From contig JAOPHQ010005772.1 of assembly GCA_030340625.1 (NCBI GenBank), forward strand, positions 1-64,000: a DNA stretch of 64,000 bases. Direction: 5' to 3'. The notes beneath the pieces were generated by a model, which was given only the letters and a program-made list of their open reading frames with translations, was not told where the DNA came from and did no database searches. Shown here one piece after another: positions 11,750-59,378 of the stretch. The position numbers and the translations under genes were made by a program. This DNA comes from Merluccius polli. Taxonomy: Eukaryota > Chordata > Actinopteri > Gadiformes > Merlucciidae. The first letter of the stretch is position 1. Every line of letters begins with the position of its first letter.

Positions 11750-12570
11750 CAGGGGTGGGAATCTTTTGGCACCTTTCAATTTGATTACGATTCAATTCTA
11801 CACGATGCATCTTGATGCAACAATTTTTTAATGTACATTTTCACGCGTGATTTTAAAATATATACATCTGAGTTTGTTGTTTGGAGCACAAGTGCCACTA
11901 GCTGCCAATCATTGTCGATGAAATGCGCGGTTACGGTAACGTAGGACACCGTGGCAATTGATGTCCATGTGTCGCATGTTATAGCCACCCTTCCAGCGTT
12001 TGTCAAAGTATCCAAAACTTTTGATTTGGTTTCAGCATAGAGTTTGGTGGCAGCTGTGCCACTGCCTGCTCAATTGTCCTCTGGCTGCCATCAGGAACGG
12101 GTCGCTTTTCCCCCCCCAACTCCGAGTGGTATCGAGAAATGCGGTTTTGCAGATTGGTTGTATTTCCGAAGTATTTAATTTGACTTCTACACACCTTACA
12201 CATAGCGTAGGTCTTGTCCATCTTCCCATCGACCTCATAGAACCTGCTGCCATAAAAAATGCTGCCATATCGCAGCTTTTAAAGAAGCTGGTGCAGGCCA
12301 TATAAGTTTGTCGCTCGCAGCCGTTTTGTTGCCACTAAACTTTGGATGTAAACAACTCGCACATGTGTTTGGTGAGCATGCGCGTTGGCAGAGAACCGGC
12401 AGGCAGAAAGGAGATTTTCTGTAGCGCTCTGCAGCAGGCGAACAGAATGTTGCAGCACGCAAACTAATTTAATTTTTTAAATTCTGATTAATAACTTATC
12501 TGCATCGAGACGGAATCGTTCTAGAGAGAATCGCGATGCATCAAAGAATTTATTATTTTTCCCACCCCTA
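11750..12570 (-). mobile_element. Internally deleted hAT element inserted in a CA repeat
   Basis: Ends are AGGGGTGGGAA (left) and its complement (right). CA repeat flanks both sides, consistent with an 8-bp ACACACAC duplication. The minus strand carries broken hAT transposase pieces, annotated separately. Confidence 0.75.
11785..12221 (-). pseudogene. hAT transposase remnant (BED finger plus start of catalytic domain)
   Basis: At 12221-12003 the minus strand reads MDKTYAMCKVCRSQIKY followed by NLQNRISRYHSE, a BED zinc finger (C-x2-C...H). At 12015-11785 it reads GRVAITCDTWTS and SYVTVTAHFID, the segment of ZBED1-like hAT transposases around the first catalytic Asp. The two lie in different frames and the rest of the protein is absent, so this is a non-functional remnant. 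Confidence 0.7.
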
Positions 12571-12686
12571 ACACACACACACACAAGCCTAAAACGCCCC
12601 ATGAGGATTCAAATTGAAGGCTGAAGGACTCACTAGGAGAATTAACTCATGTGTTTCTGCATGTACATGCATTTTCCGTCTCTTTT

Positions 12687-13010
12687 AGGGCTGGGCAATA
12701 TGGCCAAAATCTTCTATCCCGATATAGGTCATTTAATATCTTGATAATAATGTATATCATAATACAGCATGTTTTCTGGTAATTCAATAAATAAATAGTC
12801 TATATAAAATAACCACATGGTAAAGCCTATTGTTGTATACTCCTACGTGAATTAAATATTTGACAAATGAAAAGTACTTTCATTTGACAGTATTTTTTTC
12901 CATCACTTGACTGTAATGCCGACTTTAAAACCAGGAAAGATAACACTTATGCCATATCACCATATCCCAAATCTAAGACGATATCTTACATCAAATTGTC
13001 TTATGTATTT
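12687..13010. repeat. Dispersed GGGCTGGGCAATATGG repeat
   Basis: AGGGCTGGGCAATATGG opens an AT-rich stretch rich in GATAT words. Related starts occur at 13914, 14452, 26745 and (inverted) 32140-32250. Probably a non-autonomous DNA transposon family. Confidence 0.55.
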
Positions 13011-13672
13011 GTGTGGTTGATGTCCGGAATCCCGCTGAGTAAGCAAAGTTCAGGTGATGTCTGAAAGTAAGCCTATAAAAAATTCAGTGCGTGTGCGCAA
13101 GACATCCGCCGGCGTTGGTCTGCTGCTGAGTGTGGAAGCGGTCCGTGCAGCCTCATCACTTATGAGACGCTGGCGCTGGTGAAATTAGACCTTCATATAA
13201 GTGGTGCCGAAGGCGTACATATCACACACGCATGCACACATAACACACACACGGCTCCCTCCTGCTCATCATCTGTAAGGTATTGTTGAGTGCAGAGTAA
13301 GCTGTGCCCAGCGAGGTGTGCTAGCTCTCTCTCTCAGGGCCGCACACGGTGCATCTGCTGAGGTGGCAATCAAGCCGGTGCGCTGGTGGAAAACTTCATG
13401 AGTGCACAGGGGGATGCTGGCCGTGGCCTGCAAGTCAACAGGCAGAAAATGCACACTGATCATTGCATTTGCTGAGAACCCTGCGTTTTCCCCCATCTGC
13501 TCTAAATGGCTCGATAAACCTTGATAACCCTTTTCTGCTTGGCAACGAAATAATTTCTGTTCTGTCGATTTGAGGAATTGCTAACCAATCACTCTTTGGA
13601 GTGATTGGTTAGCGTGCTTGTAGGGACGTGTCGGATGGTCAAAGCGAGAGTAGTAGGCCTGTTGTTCGTGAA

Positions 13673-13862
13673 AAAGATGCTGTTTCAGCTCCCTTGTTCA
13701 GTGTTTCTTAATTGTTAGACCTTACAGTTTATTTGTTTCTCAATCGACATTGATTTCAGAAGTTGCCACTACTTAGCCGTTTAGAATGAAAAAGTTTTTT
13801 GCATCACAGTCCCATAGAAGCACCAGAGGTCCATCAAAAATTATTACAAGTGCTGCAGGATT
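13673..13862. repeat. Dispersed repeat pair, copy 1
   Basis: Shares GCTGTTTCAGCTCCCTTGTT and TTTTTTGCATCACAGTCCCA with 15283-15470 in the same orientation. Family unknown. Confidence 0.7.
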
Positions 13863-14034
13863 TAATGATGGGTTTAACCATCAGTAATGAGCAAGGCTCT
13901 TAGGTTGCCAGTAGGGCTGGGCAATATGGAAAAATGTATTATCATACAAATTATGGGGAATTTTATGTGATAGATAAATATCACGATATGCTAATTCATT
14001 CAAATACCATCTAAAAAGCTGAACTGAGACATTG

Positions 14035-14140
14035 AAGTGTATTGACATTTAAAGTGTGGTATCCGACTTACAATGTTTCAAACCTCATATTTTGATTCTT
14101 TAAATTATATCTTCTTATGGTAATTAATTTAGACATAGGT
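14035..14140. repeat. Repeat copy, inverted counterpart at 32140-32250
   Basis: Includes ACATTTAAAGTGTGGTATC and AAACCTCATATTTTGATT. The reverse complement is present at 32140-32250, inside a formin intron. Confidence 0.7.
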
Positions 14141-14549
14141 TAAGCGCTACATCATATGTAAATACATATATTGTTTGGTTTTTTGTTGGTGGGAGGGAGC
14201 ATATGAAGCCTCTGTGTTTGTATTGGAGTGAATGCTGAATGGTCATGTTCATAAAACTGCATAATGGATATGGAGGTGGTTGTCAAGGGGGCGGGCGTTG
14301 CATTTTATATTACACTGCCTTTTGTTCTGGCCTGACCCATATTGTAACACACACACACACACACTGTGATAACACTGACATTTACAGCATTTACATACAG
14401 CATGTATGCTATAAACATTAACTGTTTGACTGATTAATTGACTGACTGATGGGGCTGGGCTGGGCAATATATCAGTATTGTGATATGAGACTAGATATGG
14501 ATATCGCATATCATGATATGACATTAGTGTTGTATTTTCCTGGTCTCAT

Positions 14550-15090
14550 AAATGTCCTGTTTATACAAACAGATGATTTGTAACCATGAGTGAACTACTA
14601 TTAATCATGACACCTCTGGTGCAATACGCATATGGTCACCGGGACATTGACATACAGGCACATGTTGATTGGGTTACACTTATGTGTGTGGAAGCAGACG
14701 TACACAAATTTAAGAAGTTGGGGTGGCAAATGTGTTGAGACATGCATCGGTACAGTGGGCCCACGGTTCGGTATGTATCACGGTTTTTAGGCCACGGTAA
14801 CGGTATGGCTACCGTAAGGCTAGCTCCAAAGATGTTCTGTGGATCTAAATGTACGACGTGTGTGTAGTCTCACCTGCAGCACAATAAGAAAGTAGGGGGC
14901 GTACCGAACGGCACGATAAGTAACCGTGTACCGTTGCATCCCTAGCTGAGACCTAAAAATGGAGTAAAAAGAGTAGGGGACCACTGTGTTAAGTACTTGT
15001 GAATCAGAGAACTCATACTAATATTGTCATACTTGCTTGCATGATAAGCTCGCCAAATACACTGGGGCCTGTGAGTGGCCATAAACATCA
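14550..15090. repeat. Dispersed repeat copy 2
   Basis: Shares long words with 6080-7040 and 21840-22040. An unrelated segment interrupts it (about 14730-14945: CGGTACAGTGGGCCC to CCGTTGCATCCCTAG). Confidence 0.7.
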
Positions 15091-15282
15091 CATAATCGTT
15101 ACGATAGTTTTGTCTTTTTCGCAAATGTGATGTAGGTAGAATTTCAGTGTTTCTGTTGCAGTGTTTTTCACATAGGTTTCCATCAGTAAGTATGCGTATA
15201 AGAGGAAGTACAAGTATACATTTTCTTGTTGATCTCTTATGTATAACCACAATGAAGGAGGACAACACAGCATTAGTTAAAA

Positions 15283-15470
15283 AAGGTGCTGTTTCAGCTC
15301 CCTTGTTCAGCATATCTTGTTAAATGTTACACCCCCTTTCAGTATATTTGTAGATCAATCGATATTGAGTCCAGAAGTTGCTGCTACTGCCGCTAAAGTT
15401 TTTTGCATCACAGTCCCATAGAAGCACCATCAGAGGTCCATCAGAAATTATTACACAGTGCGGGATTCAC
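15283..15470. repeat. Dispersed repeat pair, copy 2
   Basis: Second copy of the 13673-13862 repeat, with small indels. Confidence 0.7.
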
Positions 15471-15686
15471 CAGGATCTAAAAAGAAGAAAACGCTTAGTA
15501 ATCTATCAAAACTGAGCACATTACAATCAAAGAGGCCAAACGTGGTGGAGAAACTATTTTGTGTATTATATGAGCCATTTGAAATGCTTAATATCATATT
15601 TTTACGATGAAAGATTGTTTTAAATGAGGCTTAAAACGCAGACTAGCCAGTGCAGCAACGACTAGTCGACTAATCGTGAACATCCC

Positions 15687-15688
<2 letters not shown>

Positions 15689-15750
<62 letters not shown>
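15689..15750. repeat. (AC)n microsatellite next to a hAT-like terminus
   Basis: An AC run directly follows GACTAGTCGACTAATCGTGA...CATCCCTA (15650-15688), a hAT-like end. Confidence 0.85.
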
Positions 15751-15752
<2 letters not shown>

Positions 15753-18700
15753 TAAAAGGCATGCGCACAATAGATAATGTGGCTGTTACAACAAGAGTAC
15801 AAATTGAACAGTGGGCTCTCTTAGTGACTCACTTGCTGTTGCAGCAAGCTAGTAAATGAGAGCCAACCAGACCCTATTTCCTGACGTTTTCCCGGGAGTG
15901 TGTGTCTTCCTCCTGAGAGTGCCTCTCAGGCCCTAGCACCATGTAATGGCCCCAGGCATGTGGGTACACAATTGAACTCATCCATCCCAATGAGAGGACC
16001 CTCTCGTCCTGTGCCAGAGGGACATCACCTTCCCCAGAGGGCACAATGAGGTTCAGAGCTATGGATCCATAGCTGCCAAACGCCCACACTTGTGATGAAT
16101 GCCCATTGGCGGAATTCTCTGCTTGTTTTGAAGCAATTGTCACTCTGGAGGAGTGGGGGCGTTTGACCTCTTACTATGAATCACTGTCAATCGATGGTCG
16201 CAGAGGAAACGGCTAATTGCAAAAAAGAAAAGTTGTGGTTATGGCAAGGAGCTGTCGGGAAGGAAAACCATAGTGCTGCAGTTATGATGTTGAAATGAAT
16301 TGATCTTGGGATTTGTAAGATGCAACTGGCAGTTTCGTTTGTACACCCATCCTGTGTTGCATGCACTTCAACAGAGCATGGACACAGTCGCATCACATTT
16401 GTTTTAATGCAGTGCCTCTGAAACCGCCAAGTTTGCATTTTGACTAGCTGGTCCACATTGCCAGCAAATAAAACATTTTGATCATAACCAACCATGGGAA
16501 ATCTCTTTAAAGTGGTGCTATTGTTCTTGTTATGTTCTTGGCAAGTTTCGTAACCAAGTTACAAGAATATTATCAACACTTTGAGATAACTTTACAAGAG
16601 AGGGACACAGGGAATCGCCAACAATGTTAATCATTACCTGTTGATTTCTCCACTGCATATACAACTGTTAATTCATGCAGTCTTGAGCCCTTTCCTAATA
16701 GTCTGTGCTTGGGGGCTATATATACTATTGAAAATGCCTGTGCCTTCCCAGCCCTACTGCCAGTTATTAAAATGTGTGTTATACCATGTGCCAACTTCAA
16801 AAACACATGGCATGCAGAGAACAAGAGGTCCACAGGTGCTGTGTTCGACACTGGGAATTAGAGGGTCTAAACTCGACCACAACAGAGGGTGGTGTAGACA
16901 GACAAGGAGCCCTGCTTACAGACACTGGCAACGCTGCCCCTGTTATTTTATGGGGCCTGGGGGTATGGTGGTGGTGGTGGTGGTGGTGGTTGACTAATGG
17001 GGTATTTAATTCTCTGTTCATGACAGTAGACTGTGGATGTTTGCTGCATTACAGTTCAGTCATGCAGCAGACATGGCCCACTTGGACTTGCACACACTCA
17101 GAAACACACACTCAGAGATACAATGTGTGTGCATGTGTGCGCGCACGCTCGCTCAGTGGGTTAGCGAGGCATATAGGTGTCAAGGTGGAGAGGTCGATCG
17201 GCTGAGGAAGGAACATGAAGGGGTTTAATTTGGCAGAAAAGACTTACTGCTGACACTCACCTACTGCAGCGCACTGAACAAGCACACACTTCTTTGTGCC
17301 TGCCTCTTGACAATTGACACTGAGGGACACTCGTTCAATCTTCAAATGTACATTATTTGGCCAGAATACTTTCTTCTTTTTTACTAGAAATTTGCTTGAG
17401 AGAGAGAGAGAGACCGACCGTATATGGCTCACCTTTTTAAACCTATGACTGTCTACCTGACTACTGCCTCAAATATGCATTTATTCATGTATTTGTTGTG
17501 AGACATGTGTTGCAGTTTAACATAACTGACAAAAGGTGTGTGACTTCCTGTTTCGACTGTATGAAGAGGAAACCCAAAGCCACGAGTGGGCTTGACTGCT
17601 GCACACACTTTTCCTGAGTGACATCACCACCAAACACTCACCGTTGAGTAACCATGGCAACATTGTAATCACACACATCAACACAGTGTGAATTACCAGA
17701 TATCTCTCACTCTCTTTCTCACTCACACACACACACACGTCAAAATCTTATTTTTATAAATTAATCCACATGGGGGCTTGTATAATTTTCTTTCTGTCGT
17801 GATTCTATAAACTGTCCAGGATTTGACATTACACTAGTTTCCCATGAAGTCACCGAACTAAGCAGGGCGTTGATGTCATTCTCAGACTGTTCTAATGAGA
17901 GGGAGTGGTAGAGGAAAAGAGAGAGAGACAAACAAACAAAACTGACGGCAACGCAGTGAGTGGTTCCTAAATAAAACAAACAGTTCCTCATTCCAAATAG
18001 TTAACACCAATTTTATTTCCTGAGCCGTCAATAGGCAGGTGTGGACGCCACCTGTGTCCTAGACCTTTCGATGTGATGAGATCTAGCATTTGTTCTGCTG
18101 CCTAGGACAAGCTATACAACACATTTTTAGCTTTGCATCAGCAAACAAACCCTGCATTATTTGATAACTTCCCCCAAACAAATGAGTCCCGTAGTACCGG
18201 CGTGAGCGGTGCCATTAAGCTAATGTCTCTCAGAACAACCCTGGGCTAGTGACCTGCTGTGTGGCCCAGCGGTGACATCAAACTGTGGCGGCCCATCAGA
18301 TCTGCCCAGCCCCTCGTCAGAGACACCCCCCCCCCCTCCCCTTGTCCAGCTAGCCCCACTCTGCCTTTTCACTTGCACCCACTTTTGATTCACACTCACC
18401 CGGCTCCCACACACTTGGGCTAACGTCCATTAAACAATCATTCCGGTGAATAGGTGATTTGATAAGCTTCAACGAAACAACCGTCTAGTCGTTTTGCTAG
18501 TCCACTGCACAAATAGCTAACCGCACTATTTCATCATATGCCTGCCAACCTAGTTTCTAGCAGAGAACATGGAAATGTCAACGTTTGCAATCTATTCTTT
18601 GTCTTTGCCTACAGGCGTTCATTTTCACCTTGCGAAAAACACTGCCTAACATACAGTATATTGTCAAGGTGCAAAGCCTTATGCCATCCGATTGCAAGTC

Positions 18701-21700
18701 TACATTTGAATGCAGAATCTTATGTTATTAAGTCAAAACATATATGTATTTTTTGCCCACATAAAACCCATTTTATGCCATTAACCTAAGTAAACCATTC
18801 ACAGGATAATCTTAATGATATTTAATGAGTACTAGTTACAGCACAAAATGCAGAACTGAACAATAAGTGGTAGCAACAGGAAATCTGCAAAGCCTCACAC
18901 GTGACAGCTTCTGTTAGTGCTCTGTCGTGCGGTCAGGGACAGATATAGGACTGACTGACATCGGTGGCATCCTGTATCCTCAACCTCAATTGTCATCTTC
19001 CCTGAATCATCACGTGAATGTAGTAGAATCTGGAGCTTGACATCCTTCTGATGTAGCTTCCTTCAATATTCTTCTTTGTATTGGTATAGTTTTAATGTTC
19101 CCGTTTAATGTTGCCTCTCTCCAAACTGCAAATCGTGAGATATCGTCAATCATTTGCGAGGGTACTAATGAACAGTAATATATGAATTGTCAGTGCACAG
19201 TTAAAGCCTCATTCTGAGCCATGAGTCATGAGCTTGCCTTGTATCAAGCATTAACCACACACGCATGCGGGTGTGTTCAAGTGCGAATGTTGGTACAATT
19301 TGCGTTGTAATATTATTTAGTATTGTGTGTGTGTGTCTAGTTTGAATGTCTTTTCCTTCCGCCCCCCTGCTGCTCTGTGCTACATCATGGGCTGTTCGTT
19401 TCTCTGAAAAACTGTGTTTATGTTTCCTGTGAGATTACCCAGAATCCCCCGCTCGCTGTCAACTCCTGTTTCTTTCTGCTCTGTGGGCATGATGGCACCA
19501 TTGTGTCCAAGTGTGTGTGTTTGTGTTTTGCAGCTGTTCAGGAGAAACTTAGACAGAACTCCCATTCCACCTCCAACAGCACCCCCCCCCCCCTCTCTAT
19601 GTCTTATGTTGTCTCTGCAGGGGAAGGGACAATTAGCTTGTCCCGCTATTACAGCCGTCAAAGAGACAGCCCACCGCTCGTACAGAGCCTCAGAACCCAC
19701 AAGACACACAGATTGCAGGAGGTCTCATTACACTAAAGTTTAGGCCTGTGGCACCATGCTACACGCCACTGGAAATGTGATCTTTCTACTTATGGACATC
19801 ACTTTGAGCCACTAAGGTCGCTTTCCAACCTGAAGTTGCATTTTGCATTTTGTTTGGTTAGCATTCACACTGGACTTTGTTAGGCAAACCAAATATTGTG
19901 AACAAACACCTTGTGATCGAGCAGGTCGGTCTGCTGTTGGACATACATTTTAGGTAAACTTAATAAAACACTCCCTGGTTTTCAACACAGTCAGAATTTT
20001 GTGTCGACTGTGTTGAGTCATCTCAAGGGTGTATGTGAGAGGTCAGCACTGAGGGAGTGGTGTGTTTGGAGTGAGACATTCATGTATATTGCATCATGAG
20101 CAATATTTCAAGCGCATCATAAGCACTATCTTGGCTACAATCCGGTATATTTCACACGTTTTGTTGTTTGTGCTGAACGTTACACAGTACATGCATACTG
20201 CGTTATGTTTCATGGGCTCACTGCACATTTGGCTGCGCAAACTTTACGTTTTGTGTTCTGGCGGACCTGTAAAAGGAATGGGTAGTTTGAGCATTTTAAC
20301 TATTAATTTGACTTCGGGCCAGTACTTCAAAGTTGCAATGAGAAGCTCCCTCCCTCTGTCTCTGAACTCTGCTGTCAGCTGCATTCCACACTCAGCACGC
20401 ATACCTGCAAACTACTCTGTAATAAATACCACCTCCAAGGTGCACGCCTGGAGCTGCTGTTACTGTACCCCCTCGTGTGTGTGTGTAAAAATGTACCTGT
20501 GTCAAAGCGTTAAAGTCTGTGTAAACCAAAAGTAAATGTGTTTCGATTTTGTCACTATAGAAAAATGTGTTATTAACTACCCAGCCAAATTTGAATGACT
20601 CAAAAAGTCACCAAGTATATAAAATTAGGATTAAAAATCGTGAAAAAACACGCATTCTTCATTACACGCTGGTGGTGATGGGGGTGGTGGTGGTGAGGGT
20701 GGCATAATTAAGGGGCATGTTGAGTGGTTCATTATCAGGAATCATTCATTCAGGCCATTTTTAGGCCAACAGATTCAAGTGGCTGGTCGGATGCTGAACA
20801 GGTTATTCATTTTCAGGATATTATTCAGGATACATATTCAGGAATATTCATTTGGGTGTATGACTAATATACTTATTTTTCCCAGGAAAAGATATTTTTA
20901 TCTTTTGCAGGCTCAATGAAGAGAAGATGCTAGTGTTGAGTTTATTTTTGGATACGGTATTTTTCTGTGTCTGCATTTGGTCCACTGGATTTCCGGAGTA
21001 GTTACCCCCCTAAATCTCTGTAATTACAGGTGGTAGGCCAGTGCTCTTGGGTACTTTTCCGGGAGTTTCCACGATGGGCGAAGGCGGGGGTCATTTTTAA
21101 CATGCTCATTATCACCATGTTTTGTCAGCACTTTCTTTTGACTTTTGTTAGCAATGTCGCAGCTTACACACAGTCTGAATATATTAGGCATGGACTCCAT
21201 ATCCATATTGTTTGTGACACCAGAATGACCCCTTGTGTGCCGTGGAATGTCCCTCATTTTCTTGTCCAACAAAGTTCAATTGTTTTCTGGTCTAATTCTA
21301 GTCTGTGAATAGGCCAGTGCATCTCTAGGGAGAGAGAAAGAGAGGGGGAGGACGAGAGAGCAGTAGAAAACGTTTGCCAGACGTGAACCTGTGGTGTTGT
21401 TGCTGGCTTTCATGTCGGCCTCAGCTGTGTTTTGCTGCGTAAGCATTAGACTCCAGTCCAAGACCACTCACTCAAACACCAGGGAGTTTTCAAAAGACCA
21501 TCACAAGTCACGCCAATCATACGTCCCTTTTTACTCATAAGGCAGTTGGCTAGGCAGGCTGTAACCTTCTTAGAGGATGTCTATCCCATAGATTAGCCAG
21601 GAAAAAAATATTTGGCATGGATGTTTTCTCACTGAGATGTTATTTCATCAATGTAAAAACACATATTCAGCCAGTTTTCTAAGGTGGAACAGGTTGTCAC

Positions 21701-21830
21701 CAGTAAAATTAGCCAACATTGAGTGGGTCAGTAAGAGCTGTGCTGTCAAAACTGGTACTGTGTGACCAATAATCTTCATTCAATGATTAAGTGATTGTAA
21801 AGAAGAGAGCAGGATTGTGTGTGTGTGTGT
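15751..21830. other. No gene recognised
   Basis: Unique-looking, moderately AT-rich sequence with short CA/GT runs and a GGT run (16968-16990). No splice-bounded frame matches a protein family I know. The first formin exon could lie here or upstream, but I could not recognise it. Confidence 0.45.
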
Positions 21831-21839
21831 GTATGTGTT

Positions 21840-22173
<334 letters not shown>

Positions 22174-22789
22174 GTCCATGAAAAGATGCTTCCTTCAAAT
22201 AAATGAGGACTCGGCCTTCAATTCAAATGTGTAAACATTTGGAGAGCTACCTCCTAGTGTATACAAGTGGTATTACAGAGGTTTTGCCAGAGAGGGGACA
22301 TAATTGTTGGTATGTTGACACCTAGTGGCCATGACCTCCAACTGCGTGTGTATTTATTCCATAGGGCCTAACCTGAACAACTTATTGATACTTTTACATA
22401 CTCACATTGGTAGTATGTGTCGATCTGCCACCAATAGGTCACACTTTCCATCAAAGGCTCACTAATGATCAATTAACACAACAACCTAGAAAATCCTTGG
22501 GTTAATATAGATCTAGAGTTTTAATGAGACGATTGATTGGCGAGCATGCCGGTGTGTGTGGTTGTCCACCTCTATCCTACCATGATCAATGAGTCATGAA
22601 CTCCCTAGAAATACACCACCCCTCACCCTCCACCCCTCACACACTCCTGGTTAATTTCCATCCAACTCTCCCTCACCTTTCTGTCTGCTCTTGTGGTTTC
22701 CCCCACTCTTTTTGATTAATCCTCCTTTTTCTTGTTTTGAATCCCAACATTTTTTTTGTGTCTCTCCCTCTTGCATCCGTTCCGTACAG

Positions 22790-57620
<34,831 letters not shown>

Positions 57621-57665
57621 GTAGGAATAGCACTGAGACACATACACACATCTCCGTCTCCACCC

Positions 57666-57668
<3 letters not shown>

Positions 57669-57732
<64 letters not shown>
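57669..57732. repeat. (AC)n microsatellite interrupted by a hAT element
   Basis: 32 AC units ending exactly at the hAT-like element; AC resumes after 58474. Confidence 0.95.
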
Positions 57733-57735
<3 letters not shown>

Positions 57736-58474
57736 GGCTGAGCCCGGATATTGCGATATTGGGATATTCATTCTTTAGGTATTTGAATCTCAATGTATCA
57801 ATTTTTTTATGAAAAAGACACCTGTCATCCAGTATCAGAATTGGCAAGACCGACAGAGATGGACAGACTTTAAACTAACTGGGTCTAATAATAATAATAT
57901 TTATTAAATGTTCTAGGGTTGTCCCCAAGATTTTGTTTTCCATGGGTTTTAATAATGAACATAGGCTATTTAGCAGCAATGTCAATGTTTAAACTAGGCC
58001 AATACCTACTAATAATAACGAGTTCATAATTTACTAAACATGAATAGAATAGGCAAGACCTGTTTTCATTTTGTGGCGATCTGTCACCGACAATAGCGTC
58101 CATGCAATTTCATCAACACTTGCAACACTGCACAATGTTCAGACCACCGAAAGCTTTGTGATAATTGGAAGTAGGCCTACTCTTTTATTGTGGAAGCCGT
58201 GTGTCTTTGGAAATGCAGCAATCCTATGTGATTGTAGTTTGTGCTTTTTGCGTTTATTAAAATAACACTGTAGAAATGAAAAGGAAAAACGGTCAGTTGA
58301 TTAAAAACGCGATTCTGCAGCGGTGGTCTCTGCCAGCTTTGATTCAGGCAGGGAAAGATACGTACTGTGAATTTACTTTTTCTTTTCTTTTTTTTTTCTC
58401 AGAATATTTGAATATGCGTTTGGAAAACCTAGCGATAATCCGATGCTCCAAATAATGTATTCGGACCAGCCCTA
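57733..58474. mobile_element. hAT-like non-autonomous element, TSD ACACACAC
   Basis: Left end TAGGGCTGAGCCCGGATATT and right end ...GGACCAGCCCTA are inverted, sharing TAGGGCTG. Flanked by ACACACAC on both sides within an AC repeat. No transposase frame. Confidence 0.78.
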
Positions 58475-58765
58475 ACACACACATACACACACACACAAAT
58501 ATGCATACATGTCCCCCCCTAACATGCACGCACGCACACACACACACACATGTGTTTTAGTCTCTAATCCCACACACGCACACACACAGCCATCCTTTTT
58601 CACCCTTTCCCCTCTCCCTGTGGAGGACAGGCTGCACATTTGCATTCCTTCAGTAGCATGGTGTCAAAACAGCCTTTCACACCGGCCCCAGAACACACCT
58701 CCCAGCCCACACCGGCTCTCTCACCCAGTGTTTGTGTGTGTACGTGTGTGTGTGTGTGTGTGTGT

Positions 58766-58900
58766 TAGAGTTGTTCCGATTCCGATACCAGTATCGGAAA
58801 TTGCTCCGATACTGCCGAAAATGCTGGCATCGGTATCGGCGACTGCTGGAGTCCAGGCACCGATCCGATACCACGTAATTTATTCAGTTAGTAATCTAAT
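58766..58900. mobile_element. hAT-like terminus (fragment)
   Basis: GTTGTTCCGATTCCGATACC and repeated ATCGG/CCGAT words, typical of one fish hAT-derived family. It is next to a GT run. The second end was not found. Confidence 0.45.
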
Positions 58901-59013
58901 AGCGGTTATGCGCAACATACTTCTGCATTCTGCGAAACAGGTCTCATCACATCCGGTTCAGGTCCGCTGTACCGCGCTCACATTATTTTATTTATTAATC
59001 CGCACTTCCAGAT

Positions 59014-59180
59014 AGGGTGGCCATTCGTCCGGCTTTAGGCCGGACTGTCCGGTTTTTCAATGCCCTGTCCGGCATCCGGCGCCGCATGAAGCCGGACGCG
59101 TATTTGTCCTCCTTTTTGAGACCCCCCCCCCCCCGCCGGTCCTAGGTCCGCCCGCCGGTCATAGGTCCGTGCTGTGTTAC
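59014..59180. mobile_element. DNA-transposon terminus with CCGG-rich stem
   Basis: TAGGGTGGCCATTCGTCCGG followed by repeated GTCCGG/CCGGAC words. A related end occurs inverted at about 59950-60139 (CGTCCGGCCATTCGGGAAAT...). Class uncertain. Confidence 0.5.
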
Positions 59181-59378
59181 AATCGTGTGTGTGTGTGTCT
59201 CTCCTGTGTCCATGACATTCTAGGTATTGCTGAAGAGAGAGATAGATAGAGAGACAGAGAGATGGAGAAATACATGACCTGGGAGAAGGTCACTAATGTC
59301 CTTTGACCTGCTTTCATTAAGTTGGCACACACACACACACACACCCCTACAGACCTGCGCGCGCACGCTCCTAAACAC

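Noticed and set aside
15874..16495. Two minus-strand frames of 89 and 102 codons
   Set aside because: No domain, no splice-consistent extension and no match to a known family. Chance frames are expected at this length.
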